From assembly GCA_013365365.1 (NCBI GenBank), contig JABVXU010000126.1:1-64000 (forward strand): a DNA stretch of 64,000 nucleotides. The letters run 5' to 3'. The position numbers and the translations under genes are program-made. The stretch comes from Cruorifilaria tuberocauda. Its lineage: Eukaryota; Nematoda; Chromadorea; Rhabditida; Onchocercidae. The first letter of the stretch is position 1. Each line of letters opens with the position of its first letter. The notes under the pieces are model-generated. The model was not told the DNA's origin. It worked only from the letters and a program-made list of their open reading frames with translations, and searched no databases. Of this stretch, positions 1 through 14,138 are shown piece by piece.

Positions 1-322
1 TACAATTCTCATTTCAATTGCTTCAATTAACTCATATATCTATGACCTTTAAACTCTATGCTAGATCGGTTCACTATGGTACGGAATTTCTTTGTGCTCT
101 ATCATTCTATATGGGCGTTATCTTATCAGATACGACAAGATTACCCTTCTTAGCTAGTTGCGCTTACTCTCAGTTCTGAATAAAGCATTGACGTTGACTT
201 GTGCAACCAGCAGAGAGCTCAATTCTCACTCAGCTGCAGTAATTCGACGTATTCAGTAACTCAAACCAAACCATTGAATTATTTGTTGGTGAATCCCGAA
301 TTCAAAACTTCACGGCAAGCAG
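1..322. other. 3' flank of the WDR31 gene
   Basis: AT-rich sequence beyond the proposed WDR31 stop. I see no coding exon, although the true WDR31 terminus could extend into it. Confidence 0.5.
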
Positions 323-3300
323 TCAATAACTGATTGAGAAAACAAAAAAATTAAAATATTACAAACTTACTTTCCATCCCTAAAACCTACACATGCTAAT
401 AGATCAGATGCAGTTGGTATCAGTTCACTCCATAGACAATCTAAAATTATGGAGGAGAAAGCTTTCTGAAATCCATTTAAATTAAAACAATTAGATAATT
501 AAGTCCATGCATATCAAATGATTAGTTACAATCTATACGTGATCAAAAATCTTTAGATACGTAACGTATCTCTTTGTGAGCCAATTTGTAATGTAAACAA
601 ACGAGTAAAAAAGTTTAAGCAAGTCTTCAGCTAAAGTTAAAATTATATAAAGAAAGGAACGTACTTCCGTCATCAACATTCCATAATTTGGCAGTATGGT
701 CAGCAGAAACACTCAATAATACCCGTTTCGAGATCACCTGTTGGGGCAAAAAAATGGCACAGCTCACCGATTCCTCATGTCCATGATATTCGAGGATCAT
801 CTTTTGCTGTCGAATATCCCACAACTAGAAATAATGCAAAAAACTGATTAAAAGTTACACAAAGAAAAATTATCTTTATTCAGTATTAGTATTAATACTA
901 AACTATAGCATTAATTTTCATGTAATTTTCATTCTTGGTTATTAAATGATATGAGAAAATCAAATAATTGTGCAACAGATTTACCGTAATTTCACAGCCA
1001 TCACTGTTAAAACCATTACTTGATGTAACACAGTAATTACCATCAGGTAAAAAATCACAGTGTGTAAGCATATGACTTTTTTTCGGGAACTGAAATGCAA
1101 GGCATAGATTGCGACTATCCCATATTCTGCAACAGAAGAAACTGTAAAGGAAATTTTTGATCCAGTTTGAATGAGTGCAATCAATTTTTTTCATTATCAA
1201 GCAATATAAGTAATATTAAGCACTAAGTTTGTTAATTTTCAGCAGTTTTACACAAATTTTTTAGTTCTTATGAGTAAAAGAAATGAAATTTAAAAATAAA
1301 AATTGAATATTTTGAAAATTTACTTCAACTGTTTATCTTCCGACGACTGAGCAAGTAAGTTATTCATACAGCAGTGTGATATATGAGTCACCTGTAATTT
1401 TTAGTGGAGTGGTTTAGATGGTAATTTATAATTAGTTATTTCGTTCTTTTAAAGAAATTGCAAGAAAGCTGAAATTGAAGAATTGCAGAAGATAATATAA
1501 AAGATGAAGAATGATAAATGTCAGATTTTAATTTATGAAGTTACCAAATTTCTGGGATGTTGAGCAACACGCAAGCAAGTACCCGTCTCGAGATCCCATA
1601 ATCGTAAAGTGGCATCTCGTGCACCCGAGATAAATCTCACTCCTATAATTTTGTTATTGTAATAACGTAAATTTTTTTTGTTCATTCTTTGAAGCATTTG
1701 TAGATGTTCACTGATCTCTACGAGAGAATTTCTGCCTTAAATGATAAGTTCTTTGCTTACGTTCGATCATAGCCAATCCACCGATACTCATTTCGTGTCC
1801 TGAAAAAATACGTTTGGTACTTGGACTGTCGAATTGCCATAATCTGATTTGGGAGTCTCTCGATCCACTGAGAATGAAATGCTTCGCAAATGTATTTCGA
1901 TATTCAATCTATAAAAAATGTTTAGATGAATTTGGAAATTACATTTGAACTTCAATTTTTAGTTTAAAAAAGTCTATAAGGAAAAATATTTATTCTCTTT
2001 CTTCCCAGCCATAAAATTTGCCATTCAACTGATAAATTGCCTTCTGAAGTTTATTTCCTTTATTACAATGGAAACATTGCGTATGCCTTTTAAAGTGAAT
2101 TACAAAATTAAACAAAAACTGCACACATATGCTTACACGCACATTCACGTGCATGAATGAATACCTTGCAAGGAAATACTTGTGTTACTAAAGAAAACAA
2201 ATAATTTCATTATTAACAAACAATGAATATTTATTAGTTGACAACGATTAGTTCACAACAAAGTTTTATGAAAAAACTACAAATTTTTGGTTTATGGTTT
2301 GATCAGAAAATCACATATATTTTTTTCCAATATTCTTTTTACTACTAAAGAAAAATCTATGACTTCTTTTCAATATTTAATAATGTAATATATCTTTATC
2401 AAATCAATAAGAAATAAAGAAAGGAATTTTAGTACATATTACAGGTTATCGGTTCTCATTTCTCCGAAAAAATTCTCAATCATCCCACTTTTCTGTACTT
2501 GATCGTTTTCGAAGCAAATATAACACGGATGCTTAAGCAAAATTCTAACAGATGAGAACGGTTTAACAGAGAAAATTCTTAAATGCTTTTTGGTACGAAT
2601 AGATAGATATTACCTTCGTAATTTCCTTCTCATGACCGTACCATCGCAGAACACATTTCCCTGTATCCGTGTTATTCAGTGCTATCAGCTGCAACACATT
2701 TCATCATTTAATCCCGTCTATAAAGAAAATCTTTTCTGAAATACATTCCAGAAATGTATTAAAAGAAATGAAAAACTGAAAGATTGAACCTTATCACGGC
2801 CTCCACTGAGTACTATGCCAGGCCTTACCGGTGCTAATGCTCCAATAGCATCACTATGGACAGGTGCGCGTATGATTGGGCGTATTTCTCTTACTTGTGA
2901 GCTACTTCTGCACCTAGAAAGAATTTTCTTCCATTTTTCATTCCATTCTTCCATTATTTTTCAATAGAAACATTAAATGAACTGGCGATGTTGCGTATCA
3001 TTTCGGTTATGAAAGGACAAGAGCAAATGAAATAAGGCATTTTTAAAGAACCAAAATATTGATTAAATCACAAGTACAGAGTGTGCTAACCCACTTATGA
3101 ACAAGTAGTGGTAGGATCTCTATGAATTTCCTGGTATTTCATGAGTCGCGACATAGATATCAAGTTTACTATAACAACTGATAAGTTGCTTTCTTATAAA
3201 TCTACTGATTGAAACAATCGCTGAACAAATCTTCTGAAATTTGTCTAGAAAATTTGTACATTTTGTTATGTGATGTGTGATCAGATGAATTGAATCGTGT

Positions 3301-3399
3301 AGTCCACTTCGGCAGTATCGAAATGTCATTTCCGGTTGAAGAATTGGAAAGTAATTCGGATGGATCTTGAGTTGGTAAATGAGTATAGTTATGACCCAT
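323..3399 (-). CDS. wdr-31: WD40-repeat protein, WDR31 orthologue (multi-exon)
   Basis: Exons, 5' to 3' on the minus strand: 3399-3206, 2913-2790, 2688-2614, 1908-1761, 1642-1545, 1391-1324, 1126-985, 824-665, about 461-371, and a probable short last exon 329-323. All junctions through exon 8 keep phase. The product is about 368 aa, close to vertebrate WDR31. Landmarks matching that family are LSGGRDK near residues 101-107, WYGHEKEITK, SRDSQIRLW, ARDATLRLWD, SSNGFNSDGCE followed by LWDIRQ, and HTAKLWNVDDG, which together form WD40 blades. WDR31 is known as a cytosolic ciliary protein linked to IFT and Arl/RP2 regulation; that role is inferred here. The start ATG was chosen because this exon splices in phase (donor CA/GTAGAT) to the next and carries a YKFSRQ motif like the family N terminus. 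The last two exons are the weak point: frame homology needs an unusual AAAG acceptor near 462, and the stop is tentative. Confidence 0.88.
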
Positions 3400-4200
3400 T
3401 ATAGGATAGTAAATAAATGTTCAATCAACATTCAGCTAACATTATCAACGACCGATCATTCATTTCATTTTTCTGAAATTGATGATAAGTTCATCCTAAT
3501 CGATAAGAAGCAAAGCAATCATTGAAATAATACAGAGAAAACCAAATGGCTCGATATAGGCTCTTCTGGCCAATGCTTTCACAGAGAACTGGATAACACA
3601 CGTGTCACTGGAGATCATATGAATTAAGAATTATTTAGTACTTAAAAGGGAGTGAAAACAGAAATTAATAGTTTTATACAATGTTTGATTTTGTAACTGA
3701 AAGTGTCAGAAAATATTTGAATGTTTGATTGAGAAAGTATGGTTTATTATTGTGTTCTCCTAATTTCTTATAAATCGAGCTGATCGATCTCGAATTTGAA
3801 AATTGAAATTGTTGTATATCTATGCTCTTCTAAAATAATCATCATTAGCTTTAAATACCGTTTAAGTTTAAAATAGCTATTGTATACAATTAAATATTTC
3901 TTACTGTAAATTGCAAGCAAATTTATAACATTCAGAATCAATAAAACTAAGCAAAATGAACGATGGGAGATTACTGGATGTAATTAACGCTTTCCGTCCA
4001 CTTTATGCAAAGACGCGCTTATGAGATGAAAAATAAATATTTATAAAATATACAGAATAACAAGAATGAATATCAGTATATTAAAGGATGTAATAATTTC
4101 ACTTGGATAAAAAAAGGTAATAATACCTCTTGATGAGAATATATGACATTGATTGATATCATTTAGGAGACATCGAATAATGACTTAGCGATCGAATATG

Positions 4201-4345
4201 AAATATTTAGTAACATTTCCATGGATACCATCACAATTGAACAGTTTAGTGTAGATGAATGCTTGACATAGGAAATGGAAATAAATAATTGAATGGCCAA
4301 CTTCTCATTAGAAAGGTATCCATGGAAATGATGCTGAAAATATTT
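4201..4345. repeat. MITE-like fold-back with 16-bp perfect inverted repeats
   Basis: CATTTCCATGGATACC at 4214-4229 is the exact reverse complement of 4315-4330. Outside that core, AAATATTT at 4201-4208 pairs with AAATATTT at 4338-4345 across short unpaired junctions, giving arms of about 29-31 bp around an 85-nt centre. No transposase frame is present. I could not define a convincing target-site duplication. A non-autonomous DNA transposon relic is the simplest reading; an RNA hairpin is the alternative. Confidence 0.5.
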
Positions 4346-6705
4346 TCAAATGCTTTTAAAAAATGCATTTTTCCTATAATAATCCAGTTCTATAAGGATT
4401 ACATCTGTTAATTAACTTGTGCAGCAATAAAATTGAATGCAAAAAATTTCATATTAACTCATTTCACAACAATAACAACAGAACAATACTGTTCATAAAT
4501 TAAATTATAATGATGCTGATGAATGATTATGAATGAGATATTCATCGTTCCAAGAATAATGAGACATTTAAAAAGCTTACGTTTCTCTGCAAAGTGAACT
4601 TTCTATAAAGAAGCGCAAATTGCTATGCTACTAAGCGGCTTATAATAGATAAAATGTAAGAGCTAATTTTTGTTGCAGATAGAAAACTGCAGGACATTCA
4701 TTCATACTCAGTTGGAATGCTTTCCATGTAGGATAAATGATACATAGAAGATAATGGTTCCCGATAGAAAAGATGCTAATCGAAATGAGTGGAGGACGAA
4801 GGAAGAAAAAGTTTCTTCCAAGAAGGGCGCTATGAGATGGATAGGAAGATTCTGAAAGTGCATTAGAAGGAACTCTTCAGCTGATACTTCTGAGCAAAAA
4901 AAGCTTAGCTAATTCTTCCCTTTTTTGAAATATAAAGCTAATAGGTATCCTTTCTAAAATGTGAACGAGCTATGTACTTTCTTTCCAAATCCAAAAACTG
5001 AGTCCAATTAATTTTTTTTCTGCCTGATTATTACGTAAAATTTATTATTGGCGGAAATCTAATTATCGAGTAAAATCGTTAATGCGATGATAGTTCATTT
5101 GCCTTCATTGTTCATTGTGTTTATCCAGATGAAATCATTAAATTTTCACAATTAGGGAAAAAATGGACTATTAGAAAAATGGCAGAAACAATTGTAAGAA
5201 ATGAATTTTGTATTTTGATAAAAGCAATAGTACATTATCAAAATTAAACGAAAAAAGTTCAAAAATGATGATGATTCAGAGTATTAACATTCATTATTTT
5301 AAAAGTAGGATACATGAAATGAGAATTTTTTTTTGTTAATTCTATCTTAGGTGCTAAAATAGAGGACAACTCTGTTTGAATAATTAAATACGAATGAATA
5401 CCACAAAATGAATGCTTTATATGCAGTTGCTATGGAAATAACTTAATTTTTCTTCCATAACGTATTGAATTCTAAATCGATCGAATTGATAAAATAAATT
5501 TTCGCTTTTGAGTCTAAAATAGATTCACAAGTAGCACTTGGAAGTAATTAGGTCCATAGATTTAAGTTTATTTTATAAATGAGAATAAATGACATTTGTG
5601 AACTGCGAAGCCTTAGATTAAGAAAATAATATTCCTTTCTCGAGAACGATGTGACGAAAATTGCGAGATATTTCATAATTAATTTTTTTTATAATTAATA
5701 TTTTATAATCTAGCGAGAATGCTGTTTCCATTTCTCATCAGTAATCTTCTTCCGGTATGACTGAATCAGATCAGAATGATCTTAATTGGTTCGTTTACAT
5801 CATTAACCTCTGCATTACGCAATCATTTCGTAGGTAATTTGAAGCTATCTCGGTACTTCATCTTGGTACTTCACCTCTGTCCATGTCCACTCTGTGATAT
5901 TTCTCTTAGCATATCAAATATTAATTAGTCCATTAATGATCAATTTTCAGGCCATTATTGACCTTAATATTTCATATTTATAGTATCTAGAGAAACAACT
6001 TCGAGAAATTTCCAAATTCTATTTGTTTTCAAATTTGGAATATGTCAAAATAGAACTTGTAGTGATGTAATAATGACGTGTCAAAGAAAAAAATGCTGCA
6101 TTTCCTGTTTCCTTCTATAATACATCCGTTCATCACAACCATTTTAATGATCTAACAAACATTGCAAATCAAATTTATTTTGAAATTTAAAATCAATTTA
6201 ATTTGAAATTTAAAAGGCTCAATACGAATTTCAAAATTCATAGTATTGGTACCTTATTCGTGTCGAATGTTTCTTGGAATTTTTCTTTCTTTTGTGCTGA
6301 ACTATTTAAGAATGTTAAAAATTGATTTTCCACTTCGTTTAGCATGTTAATCAAAATTTTCAAATTTGTGTGAATTAAGTTTTTTGAGGAAACATGAATA
6401 ATATGCTTTTATATTTCAGGATTAAGAAAGGAAACACTGAATGAAATAACTGTTTAGAATTAAAAAAAATGATTTTTCATTTCTGCATTTCTCAACTTTC
6501 AGTGTGGAAATTTGGGAATTCATACTGTAAAGTATTTTAAGCGCTTTTCTCTGACAGCACTCCATGTCGTCTCTTTAAAATTTTTCAGGTTTCTTTTAAT
6601 ACTTAAAAATACAGTATTGTATGCTGAAATAAAACTTAGTTCTCAATAATTGCCAATCAATTTTTTAACAAAATTAAGCTAGAAATTTTGTTCATTCAGC
6701 AATTT

Positions 6706-6726
6706 ATGGATTTCAGTGAAATCCAT
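6706..6726. repeat. 21-nt palindrome
   Basis: ATGGATTTCA and its exact reverse complement TGAAATCCAT are separated by a single G. Function is unknown; it could extrude as a cruciform or bind a dimeric factor. Confidence 0.7.
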
Positions 6727-8707
6727 TTCTTGATCCAAACTGACAAGATTCTCTAAGTTTGAGATCACTGAGTTTGAGAAAGCTCGGAAAAGGCGAAGAA
6801 AATAAGTAATAATTTAAATTTCAAGGTTATTGCAAGTAAAGATTAAAGCAATTTCAATTTCAAGAAGAAACAAAATTGAAATTAGTGCGCGAAAGGATGG
6901 CTTATCACTGATCGAACTCCGTGATAGCGGTACATTACGGTACAAAGGACCTCCTCCTTCTTCCTAAACCTTTCATATCACACATTTCAGTTTCATCCAT
7001 TCATCGACGATCGTCTTTGGATAGGTTCCACTATAACCAGTATTTTCATTTATTCAAATTACGGTGCCGCCTTTGATTTCTTTTACACGAATACCTCTAT
7101 CAGTATTGTGATAAAGCATTTTCTACAAATAACTGATAACAAATTATCAACAAATTATGAACATAAATCGCTGACAAACATTGATAAGTATAGTATATTT
7201 TTTATTGCCTTATTTCATCAACAAGCATATCGTCAATTTTTTCACAACCAATCTTTTTATTTAGATATCTCAGAATTATTTCATTAAGTAATAAATGAAT
7301 AACATAGAAGAAGCATGCTATAATCATTCATTCAACAACAATTTAGAGATATTATTGCTAAATAGAGTGTTAAAATATAATTAAATTTGGACAGGGATAT
7401 GATAAATTTTATTCAATTTCTGTATAATTAATCATTTCAACATGAAATTGAACATTCTCTTATTCATGTAAGCAGACATTTCAGCTTTTTTAAGGAAAAA
7501 AAGGGAAAGAATGCATTTTTTAGTTGAATGAAAGACCGCTTTCATTTTCATCGTACAGATTCAATGATTTGATAACTTTTTGATATCACATAACCATGTC
7601 TCTATTACAATTCCACGATGTCAACCAATCCATCACGTCGTCCTTGAATACAATCGATCTCTTTACAATTTTCATCCTTCCACATTAATTGTTGAAGTTT
7701 GAATTTTCATCTACTGATGGCTTACATCATTATCATGCATAATAATCATGCCTTAAGTTATACTTAGGGCAATGAAAGTTAAAATATAAGGAACGAAACT
7801 GAAAATTTTGATAGAATGAGATGAAAAATATTAATCGAATCATTTATATTCTCAAATAATTTTTCCATTTTACATCAAAGATTTCTTATTAATATACAAG
7901 AAAATGCATCGAGAAAGATGATTCAGATTTATTACTTAGAATAGTCCGAATATTTACATTTATAAATATTATAGTGAGCTGTGTAAAATTTCAAAATATA
8001 TTTATTTGAAAGAGAAAAATGTATGTAAAAAATTGTGGTATAAAGGTATATTGGGATGGGTTACTATTGCAATCGGTTTTCCTATCTCTCTCTTAAATCA
8101 CGATGTTTAATTGTCAACATCAATCGTCGAAGTAACCTTCAATTTGAATTTCATATCCCTTTTTTCCATCAATAGTACGGTTCAAATTACCATGTTGAAC
8201 TTGCTGACTAAACTAAAAATTTAATCGGTTCTGTTAATTCATGCGAAAAGGTGTCTACTGGAAAAGTATTTGATTCGAAGAGGAAGAAATGACAGTTCAG
8301 TTGTCATCAGTTGTTGACCTTTTGATAAGAGTTTTTCTATTTTCACTTCTATCGATACACATATATATATATTGTATTCATTTATTCATATTCTAGAAAT
8401 ATAATTTTTTTTAATGTTAATCTTTCACGTTGAGTAATTAGGTAATTGAGAAATTTGTACAGCACAACTGTTACAGTTATAGTTTTAAGAAAGGTCAATT
8501 TTATTGATCTATTATACAGTATAAGATAGCTTAGGATATTAATATAATAAAAAATGCCTGATTATGTGGTAAATCTTTAATTTAACGCTATGAAAATTTA
8601 TAAATGTCAATTCAATCTGATGACAATTAGATTCTAGACAAGTTTATAATTTGTTACTTTAATTAAATTCTTCAAGTCGAATGTTACTTCTGAGAAGATT
8701 AAGTATA

Positions 8708-8709
<2 letters not shown>

Positions 8710-8748
<39 letters not shown>

Positions 8749-8749
8749 T
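8710..8749. repeat. (ATT)n microsatellite
   Basis: About 13 uninterrupted ATT units in intergenic DNA. Confidence 0.97.
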
Positions 8750-11191
8750 AGTGCTTCCGTAATCTATAATTATTCTAAATTTTATCCAAAATTTACAATC
8801 ATCATTTTTTGATTTTACTCCTCATAATTATCATGTTTGAAGCAGATATTAGTGTATAAGCAGATTTTGATGACAACGGAATGAAAAAGGTTTATTTCAT
8901 TCTCATGAGAAATAGTTAATGGATGAGAAGGTGGACGTAAAACGTGAAAGGAAAGTGCTCACAGTGAACTTCAAAGCAACTACCGTCATTCTTTTCAAAT
9001 TGCTCAGTTTTTCTCTTTTGATTATCCAAATAAAATTTCCCTAGATTTCATAGGCGCTTAATGTTTGTTTAACGCTATTAGTAGACAAGTTGGCGATAGC
9101 AGCTGGCGGAGACGTTGATCACTTCCATCGATCCCATAAACAAATAGTGGCGGACAATGAAATTTTAGAGATATTCCAGTGTCAGACATTTTTGATCAAA
9201 GCTTTGAAATTAATTTTATGGAAATTAAATTATTGTATCTTCGGCGAACTAAATTGCGTTCCCATTCTCATTCTTATATAAGGCAGAAATTATCCCGTAT
9301 TCTCCGATACGTTTATTTATCTTATTTGATGGATATACTTATTTACTACTTCATTTCTGTGCTGAGTTGAAATTCATAAGATTTAGCAGTTCTTCACTGA
9401 GTTACTTTAATAGTTCTTATTTCATAATATTAAAACTATCTTAAAATAATATTTGGACAGGTTGACTTTTCTCAATTATAATCATTTTAATAGGCGCGAA
9501 TTCAATTTCGTGTTCATTTTTTCCTTTATATTGAGAATTTTTTTAAAATTGTTATTTATCGAGGGAGCAATGCAGCCATTATCCAACCTTGTGGTCTCTT
9601 TATCATAAATCAATCATTTAAATAGCATACCATTTCGTTGGATGATACCATCATTATCACCCAAAAAGAGAGATGAAATGTTCGTTTACTTTACGAGGAA
9701 TTCCTATTTGTTAGATGAAATGGAACATTGTTTACACTGGCAAGAAGAAGCCCTTTCGTCTACCAACCAATCCAACATTTCATTTTCACTATTTTTGCGA
9801 CAAATGAGATATTTATTTGTTTGCCAATGAAATATCATTTTTCAGAAACGGATTCTTCCAACATTTCGATCATCTTTTCATGTAAAATGTAATATTCACA
9901 AGGATAAATGCAAAGTATTTTATTAGAAGTCAGTAATCTTCTTCATATTCTGTAAATATTCATTAAAGTGTGAATTGTTAGAAAATATTTCATTTGTATA
10001 ACTGAAATTAAGAAGAATGAGAGGTATATCTGGAAAAGTAGAATTAAAGCATATCCGAATTTGAAAAGTTCCATTCAAAAATGCAATCCATTTCAATTAG
10101 TTTAATTTACTTAAAATGATACTTAAGGAAGCTATTAACCGTTTCACTTTCATTTTGACAGTTCTTTTTGCTTTTATTTCATCTTTTTGAAATTTGAGAA
10201 TTTCAGCTTCAAAGATTTAGCAAAATGCGAATTTTAAAATTTTATTTACAAATTCAAATATATATTTCTCCCTCGAAAGTATTTGGATAGTAAATTATTT
10301 GAACAAAAAAACAATTTTAAATATCATTGATTGAAAAACTTACTGAATTGGTTATTCATAAAATGATAAAAAAGATAATCGTAATTGTATCTAATATCAT
10401 ACAACAAAGAATTAAAATGATATCTTGTTTAAATCTTGTGAAAAGAAAGGGAAAACTAAAATAATCTAAGAAATGATGGACAGTAACCTGGCCTTGATAG
10501 ATCATTCCTCGAGAATTTTACCGATAATGTTTTAAAAAATTAAAAAAAAACAAGAATTTCAATCAGATATGAAATGATACGAATCTATGTATTGTGGCCG
10601 ACAGTATGCTCTTTCTTCCATTCATATTTGCATAAACGATGGTTGAACCGATTCATACCATTTTTTTCAATCCCTTTTCTTTTCAAGTTTTCCCGAAAAT
10701 GAATGTTCTTTGGGTAAGATTTCGAGAATTGATACGGAATATTAATGATGATAACACCGATATGCATAAACCTTTCTAAAACTTGTTTTGTTCCAATCAC
10801 TTTCGACATCTCATCACATCATAGAACATTTACAGTACCACAACTTTCCCTTCTTCTACATCCCTGACATTCCTTAAGCAATTCATTTTCTGCATATGTC
10901 AATCAGTGTAAAACTTCTGGTTTTGTTAATTTTTACTTAGTGCAGCCTTTCAATTGGGAAAAATTAGCTCTTAAAATGAGCTTGAAAAAAGCAAAATTCA
11001 AATTGGTTTTGTTTAGCTGTGCTTCTTATCCAAATGTCTATGCTATTAAGCTTCAGAAGAGTTTTAATTCTTGCTTTAATTAGCATATTTATGGTTAGAA
11101 ATCCTATTCAATAACATAATTCATCTTCAGTTATCTGCTGCAGAACAAAAACCTAAACATTAATATGTTAATTTAAACTCAAATACTGCAA

Positions 11192-11232
11192 AAGAAATTC
11201 CACAGATTTTCTTTAAATCTGTGGATTTTCTT
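11192..11232. repeat. Near-perfect hairpin, 17 pairs, 5-nt loop
   Basis: TCCACAGATTT at 11199-11209 pairs with AAATCTGTGGA at 11215-11225 around the loop TCTTT. Beyond one T-T mismatch (11198/11226) six further pairs follow. The stem is a little short for a canonical miRNA precursor. No neighbouring gene is seen. Confidence 0.8.
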
Positions 11233-14015
11233 CAATCCTAATTTTTTGCAAGCTTGCCGGCACCTTTCAGTAATCTATTATGTGATATTAAATTATACAA
11301 TAATATCCACTATCGGATCAATGACGCCTAAGGCAAAACAAGGCGCCATTGAAATGATAGCGACTGGAAGGCGCTATAGTATAGCTTTTTTTGAATAATT
11401 TAGAGACATACTTTAAATAGTGGGTGTAATGATTTATGGCTTGCCAACTGCCTCAAATTGTTGATAGAACTTTACACAGTACATTACTACAACTTTACAC
11501 AATACAAGAAAGAAGCAGAGATGAGCTTTAAGATAACAATATGCAAATTCAGCAAAGCTACAAAGGATACTTTTACAACTAAATAATTACAAATTACATA
11601 TTTGAAAGACGTGAAATTTGTTGCTTCATAAGACTATAGATGGAAATTAATATTATAGTTAGACATCATCGAAATTTAAATTAAATGGCTGTATTCATGT
11701 TAATATATAGCAAATAAGAAAATAGAGCGAAGCTGGAATTTTGTTGTTGTCTGAAAAAACACCTTGAAACTAATTGCTGATTTTGATTATGTTACTGTAT
11801 TCTTAACAAACACCGAAATAAACTTAGTAATTACTAAGTTCGCTAATTAAAAAGAAAATTTTAACAAAAATGCATTGATTTAGCAACACTTTCGAATTCC
11901 ATTTTTCAATCACAATTCTTCATACGATTTTTCAACGATACTTTTCAACGAAAATAATAAAATTGGGAATTCGCCTTCCATGAAGAAATCAGTGAAGAAA
12001 ATCATTCCTGCGGTATGTCTCCCAAAAACAGGACGAAACGGAAACCCGAAATATTACACGGGATAGCAGAGTTCATTTAATGATTGGCATGCCACAACAA
12101 AATAAAACGTTAAGAAAAATAAAAAGGTTAATTGTAATAGGTTACATATTGTTTATATTTGACAATTCTTCCAGTTTTGAAAATGTGATATTTCCGCCTG
12201 CGCCCTGTTGTCTAGTATTTATAGCTGAACTAGAAATTGTCTTCATTTCATTTTTGAGAAAAAAAAGAAATTTGTACAATTGTTTTAATTTTTCAATTTG
12301 CACGTTGTTTGATTTTCGCTATCCTTAAATTGCTCGTTTTTTTCTCTTTCTCTCGAAAAATTTTGGTATCCTTTGCGCAAAAATTCTGCTTAGAAATTAC
12401 TAATAAATTGTCATGAAATTCGTATTACTATTTAATTATCAATGATAAGTATTTCCCGCAAAATATTTTTGAGAAAATTGATTAGTGATAAAATAAATTT
12501 GCAGTTGCTAAAAAAGTAATAAATAAAAGATGAAATGCGGGATGAAATTCAAAGCGGCGATTAAAATCGATTGTAATTTGTTCGTTTTGGTTTCAGTTTA
12601 TCTTAATTGAATGAACAAAAAAAGGCATAGATTTATTATGTCTGTTCCAACTGCGATCGCTCTTCCATTTCAATGAATGATTGATGCGATCGGTAACAAT
12701 TTCCTTTCCTTTAAAGCTTTTCATGGAAATAATAGTTTTAAACTTCACTACATTGAGAAAATTACTGCTTCATTCCATTCTTTGCTATATTTCTTAATTT
12801 TTAAGCTTAATGTTGGAACTGTCAAAATAGCTTCTATGTTCATTATTCTTCCAGTGATAAACATGGTAATTCTGATCAGAAATAATAATCACAATAATAT
12901 ATTTCATCTTTTTTTCATTATGAAGTGTTAATTCTTAAGCCCAAAAGTAGACGAAATGGAAAGTGATAAATTAAGTTTGCTCAAAATTTCGGGAATCAAA
13001 GTTTACAAAAAACAAAAGAAAGCATTAAGTGATGATCAACAAAGGGCAAAGGGCAGTATAATGGAATATAAGTTTGAACAAAAAATTGACATAAAATATT
13101 TATAAATGAAGTGATTAAATAGAAAGCGGTAGGTATTTTTGCGCAAATATCATTTTTCGTAAACAGAGAATTAGAAGTGAACAAATGAAATTAAAATGAT
13201 AAAAGTGGAAGATAGAATTTATTAAATAATTTAATGGGATACGGTAAGCAAATAATTAATTTATAAAGAGGTGAAATGTTTAAATTGCTCGATTAAGGAT
13301 ATCTCTTTTATGCAGCTTATGGCTTTAGGTACTTTCAGAAGATTTTCCGGTTGAAAGATTTTTCAACTGTATCAAATCCATTTTCTATCATTTTTAAGTA
13401 AAATTTGTTCGTTTTTATTCCAAAATTAAATTTATAATTCAACAAACTGTGTTAGAAAAGAGTGTATTATATACAAATAAATTACAAAAACTAAAAATAG
13501 CAATACATTGTATTACTATCTTCAGTCTTTGTAATCTATTTTGAATCAGCTTCCATTATCCGACGGAAGCGCTCTTTTTGCACTAATTATTTTCTTATTC
13601 TCTAATGATTGCAACAGGTATCACAGGAAGATTTGTAGTCATTTTATATTTGAATCGAGTTAAATTAATTTCTTCTTGATATTCAAATATGACAAAAAAT
13701 TGAAATGACATGTTATGCCGCAGGGCAAAAAGTGAAAATATTCCTATGGTAGCGGAAACGAACAAGGTCATTCTCGATTTTTAGTTTTTAAAATGGTGAT
13801 TGAATAGTTTGGCGGGCTTCAACATACTCCTTTCATTCCCCATAATTTATAGACTCTCGAAGTATTTGTTGTATTGAATGCTCAGATGGCCTTGCATCTC
13901 GGACTCTCCTTTTTACCCTTCTATCCATCCTTCTCGACGATCTTACCGAGACCCCGCTCCACATTTCCCTTACCTTACATCTTTTTGAACATTTTTCGAA
14001 GAGAAGGCGGAAAGG

Positions 14016-14023
14016 TGGCGCCA
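14016..14023. promoter_or_regulatory. TGGCGCCA palindrome, copy 1
   Basis: A perfect GC-rich octamer palindrome, read as CTTGGCGCCA on the minus strand. It resembles E2F-type sites (TTTSSCGC). One of three copies upstream of the CKI gene; function is inferred only. Confidence 0.35.
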
Positions 14024-14130
14024 AGCTGGTGCACCTGCTGATTAGTAGTGAACTGTAATTTACATAAACAGATATTTGAAGTGGCGATGACCATGGCCTA
14101 GAAAAAGATAAACACATCCTCCTTATAAGC

Positions 14131-14138
14131 TGGCGCCA
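14131..14138. promoter_or_regulatory. TGGCGCCA palindrome, copy 2
   Basis: Second copy of the octamer, 115 bp after the first, read as ATTGGCGCCA on the minus strand. Confidence 0.35.

Noticed and set aside
6763..6785. bantam-like TGAGATCA
   Set aside because: Only 8 nt match and no hairpin arm is visible; expected by chance.
13619..13640. miR-2-like start TATCACAG
   Set aside because: The seed matches, but no complementary arm is found upstream and the similarity fades.
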